Source: a virus. Taken from it: a stretch of DNA of 25,949 nucleotides. Made by a program: the position numbers and the translations under genes. This document shows, one piece after another, positions 23,549-25,949 of this stretch. The notes beneath the pieces were generated by a model. The model was given only the letters and a program-made list of their open reading frames with translations, had not been told where the DNA came from and did no database searches. Position 1 is the first letter of the stretch, and every line of letters begins with the position of its first letter. The stretch lies in the IMG/VR virus record IMGVR_UViG_3300005882_000019, positions 1 through 25,949 of that record; one strand, 5' to 3'.

Positions 23549-25949
23549 TGGCTTCTATGATAGATGTGTACAACTACGCGCAAACTTTAGCTGATGCGTT
23601 AGCCTCATCTAAACAGACATTTGAACAGATTACTGGTGTTGTTGAAGGTGATGCAACGTTTGATGCTACAGAATTAGCAAACTATTTGAACTCTTTGTAT
23701 TCTAGAACTTCAGGCGAACGTAAGCAATATTTTGAACGTTACTTAGATTTAATCACCAACAACCCTGAAATTTTAGCATCTATATTCTTAAATGAATCTG
23801 ATTGGGGGCTTTCGTCCCCCAATATTGGTCAAATACAGCCTAGTGTTATCAAAACACTTGTAGACTACCCACTATACTCTGAATTCTTAGCAGATGTAAT
23901 GGGAGACTTACCAATAACTCAAAAATTAACGTTAAAAGAAGCTATACAAAAATTAAACAACGCAAGATATAAAGGTGACTTTGAAACATATACAAGTCTT
24001 AAAAAACAAATAGTCCAAGTCTTATCTAAAGAAATACAACAACCAACAATTAAAGACCCTACTAAATGGGCTGCGTTGACTCTTGGAGCTTTGTTTTACA
24101 AAGCGTACGACGAGACATCACTTTTGAAAATGGATAAGGTTTATCAAGGAGACCCCGAAAACCGTGATAAATACTTAAGCCTGTTATTGACCGATATATG
24201 GCATGATGCGAGTGAACAAGAATACAAACAGTTCAAACAAGCTATTGAATCACAACAAACACTTCCTGAAGACTCTGTAAAAGAATTTGTATGGTCAAAA
24301 CTTAACTCGCAGGCTGCTGGAACAGTTAATAGAGCACCTGCTTATTTAGCACTACTTAAAGTACCTTCAGATTCCTTTTTCCAAACATACTTAACTTCCC
24401 CAGCATTCAAACAAGTATATGAATCGCACGACAATTTCAAAACTTTAATAAACAACCTATCCCCCATAGAAACAGACACAGGAGAACTCTTAGATGTAAC
24501 TAAAACAGTAACAACTCCACCACTAGACGTTAGTAACAAACAACAAAAAACAGAAGACCTTATTGTCACTGATTTATCCGATATAACTCCAGTGTTTAAC
24601 CAACCACCTGAATTTAGTTTTGCGGCACCAAAGAATCAAAACGTACAAGTTGACCAGACGCTTTATACGTTTACCCCTGAAGCAGGGAATACAACAACTG
24701 ATACAATGAATGTTCCAGCAGAAGGGCTAACTATTGGAGGGACGTCACCACAACCCGAACCAGAACCAGAGTCTGAACCAGAGCCCGCACCTAAGCCGCC
24801 AACTCCCGATGTACGAACTAGCGCATCTCAACCTATGTGGGAGAAGCGCCCTGGTGCTGATGCTTTTAATAAAGGATTCATGGAAGGTCTTACTGGTGGT
24901 TGGAAAACTATTGATGAAGTTAACGTTACACCAGACACACAAGATGCGCACGCCGTTGGCTCAACTATTGGTGCAACAATACGAAATTTAGGTTTAGCTT
25001 TCTTGGGCAGTGGCATACTTGGTACCATATTATCAGCCCCAGCTATTTCAGCGGCCTTAGGTAAACTACCAGCTGCATTAGAGTGGGCTGTTACAGGAGC
25101 AGCGCAAGGAACGACTTACATCATATTAAACAATTTGACTGCAGCAGACCCATACGATATTCCATTAAAAGATGTTCCAGCTACTTTAATAGACTTCGGT
25201 AGTGGTGAAGTATTTAGAGGGGTTGTCTCTAATTTACTTAAAAGTTTTAGCCCAATCGCACGACAGGTGCTATCTTCGTTAAGTGACCACTTGGGTGGAA
25301 CCTTAGCTGGTGCGGCATGGCAAGGAATGACTGAACAAGACTGGGATGTATTCTATAAAAACATAGGACCTGCAGCACTAGCGGGGTTTGTTGTTGAAAA
25401 CGTACTTTGGGGAGTTAAATACAATTCCCAATTTAAAGAAACATTAAACGCTTTAGGAGCTGATGTTAAACAGCTTGAGACAGTTTATAACAAATATCTC
25501 GAAGACCCAAATCCAAAGAACTTACAACAGCTACAAACAGAAATTGATAATTTCTTAGTTAAATTTACCCTTACAGTAGGACACGGGGACCCTGCTGCAG
25601 CATCTAAAACATTTAAGGCATTAGTTTCTTCTAACGGCGTTGAAATTTTAGACAAAGTTTATAAAAATTCAAATGTAGATATTCCAAAAGACGTACTTGA
25701 ATATTTAGTTAATACTCCTCCAGATAAGTTTGATAGTGCTGAGTTTCTCAAGAAACTTAACGCATCACTGAGTAAGGATAAACCACAAACTCCAGAAGAA
25801 AAACTTACAGGTCAAACTGGTATAGAACAAAAGGTCGAAGAAGCTAAAGTCGAAGAAGTCAAGCCTGAAGAAGCTAAGGTTGAAGAGGTTAAAGGTGAAG
25901 AAGTTAAACCTGAAGAAGCTAAGATTGAAGAAGCCAAAGCCGAAGAAGT
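23548..25949 (+). CDS. Large internal virion / ejection protein (T7 gp16-like), 3'-truncated by the window
   Basis: GTG 23548 (TAGTG overlap; ribosome binding site GGAGGTGAAGAA) opens a frame of 800 codons with no stop before the window ends. T7 gp16 is 1318 aa, so roughly a third is probably missing. Regions: residues 1-100 with ILASIFLNESDWG...NIGQIQ, which may be a divergent lytic transglycosylase motif with candidate catalytic E83; helices to about 370; a Pro/Glu linker (about 400-425, with EPEPESEPEPAPKPP); a hydrophobic Gly/Ala-rich section (about 470-535, ATIRNLGLAFLGSGILGTIL) that may insert in membrane; and from residue 762 a run of pentapeptide repeats of the form EEAKV/EEVKP. In T7 the N-terminal domain of gp16 hydrolyses peptidoglycan; here that is inference. 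Confidence 0.85.
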   Translation, partial: MASMIDVYNYAQTLADALASSKQTFEQITGVVEGDATFDATELANYLNSLYSRTSGERKQYFERYLDLITNNPEILASIFLNESDWGLSSPNIGQIQPSVIKTLVDYPLYSEFLADVMGDLPITQKLTLKEAIQKLNNARYKGDFETYTSLKKQIVQVLSKEIQQPTIKDPTKWAALTLGALFYKAYDETSLLKMDKVYQGDPENRDKYLSLLLTDIWHDASEQEYKQFKQAIESQQTLPEDSVKEFVWSKLNSQAAGTVNRAPAYLALLKVPSDSFFQTYLTSPAFKQVYESHDNFKTLINNLSPIETDTGELLDVTKTVTTPPLDVSNKQQKTEDLIVTDLSDITPVFNQPPEFSFAAPKNQNVQVDQTLYTFTPEAGNTTTDTMNVPAEGLTIGGTSPQPEPEPESEPEPAPKPPTPDVRTSASQPMWEKRPGADAFNKGFMEGLTGGWKTIDEVNVTPDTQDAHAVGSTIGATIRNLGLAFLGSGILGTILSAPAISAALGKLPAALEWAVTGAAQGTTYIILNNLTAADPYDIPLKDVPATLIDFGSGEVFRGVVSNLLKSFSPIARQVLSSLSDHLGGTLAGAAWQGMTEQDWDVFYKNIGPAALAGFVVENVLWGVKYNSQFKETLNALGADVKQLETVYNKYLEDPNPKNLQQLQTEIDNFLVKFTLTVGHGDPAAASKTFKALVSSNGVEILDKVYKNSNVDIPKDVLEYLVNTPPDKFDSAEFLKKLNASLSKDKPQTPEEKLTGQTGIEQKVEEAKVEEVKPEEAKVEEVKGEEVKPEEAKIEEAKAEE
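25831..25949 (+). repeat. Tandem 15-bp repeats encoding EEAKV/EEVKP pentapeptides
   Basis: In frame within the gp16-like gene, about eight copies of a 15-base unit (consensus GAAGAAGCTAAAGTC with variants) encode alternating EEAKV, EEVKP, EEVKG, EEAKI and EEAKA. The array continues past the right edge, so its full length is unknown. Copies differ at synonymous and conservative sites, which suggests an old array kept by selection for charge and helix pattern rather than a recent slippage event. Confidence 0.85.

Noticed and set aside
24734-24991. 85-codon + strand open frame inside the ejection protein gene
   Set aside because: It is an out-of-frame shadow of the Pro/Glu-rich linker, without a ribosome binding site; the main frame is open through the whole region.
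1-25949. CRISPR arrays, insertion sequences, integrase or attachment sites
   Set aside because: No regular spacer-repeat array, transposase, integrase or long terminal repeat was seen; the only tandem repeats are the coding pentapeptides at the right end.

Overview
The window is a large, contiguous part of a T7-like podovirus genome (Autographivirus type). All genes lie on the + strand, packed end to end with 1-20 bp overlaps or very short gaps. The order matches T7: single-subunit RNA polymerase (gene 1), gp2.5-like SSB, endonuclease I (gene 3), primase-helicase (gene 4), DNA polymerase (gene 5), 5'-3' exonuclease (gene 6), portal (8), scaffold (9), capsid (10), tail tubular A and B (11, 12), and internal/ejection proteins (14, 15, and a 16-like protein that runs off the right edge). 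Terminase, tail fibre and lysis genes, and the start of the early region, are not in the window.

The sequence is AT-rich. Almost every gene has a near-perfect AGGAGG-type ribosome binding site, and GTG/TTG starts are common. This suggests a low-GC host of Firmicutes type rather than a proteobacterium. Because the T7-type ejection machinery (gp14/15/16) is kept and enlarged, a diderm Firmicute-like host is a reasonable guess, but it is only an inference.

Layout. 1-1450: small early-type genes of unknown function, including two tiny overlapping genes (46 and 28 codons; the second is a single-span membrane peptide). 1455-3731: RNA polymerase. 3746-10690: replication and nucleotide metabolism (SSB, resolvase, primase-helicase, an exported small protein, a dNMP kinase-like protein, DNA polymerase, three small unknowns, exonuclease). 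10687-12549: monomeric adenosylcobalamin-dependent (class II) ribonucleotide reductase, placed between exonuclease and portal as in cyanophage podoviruses. 12562-25949: virion morphogenesis.

The only non-coding stretch of size is 15251-15453. It holds a strong intrinsic terminator followed by a compact structured RNA leader just before the capsid gene. A second strong terminator follows the capsid gene, so the capsid cistron is bracketed by terminators. The main points of interest are this leader, the DNA polymerase without a thioredoxin-binding insertion, the strong hairpins inside the 5' ends of the RNA polymerase and primase genes, the tiny overlapping early genes, and the pentapeptide-repeat segment in the large ejection protein.
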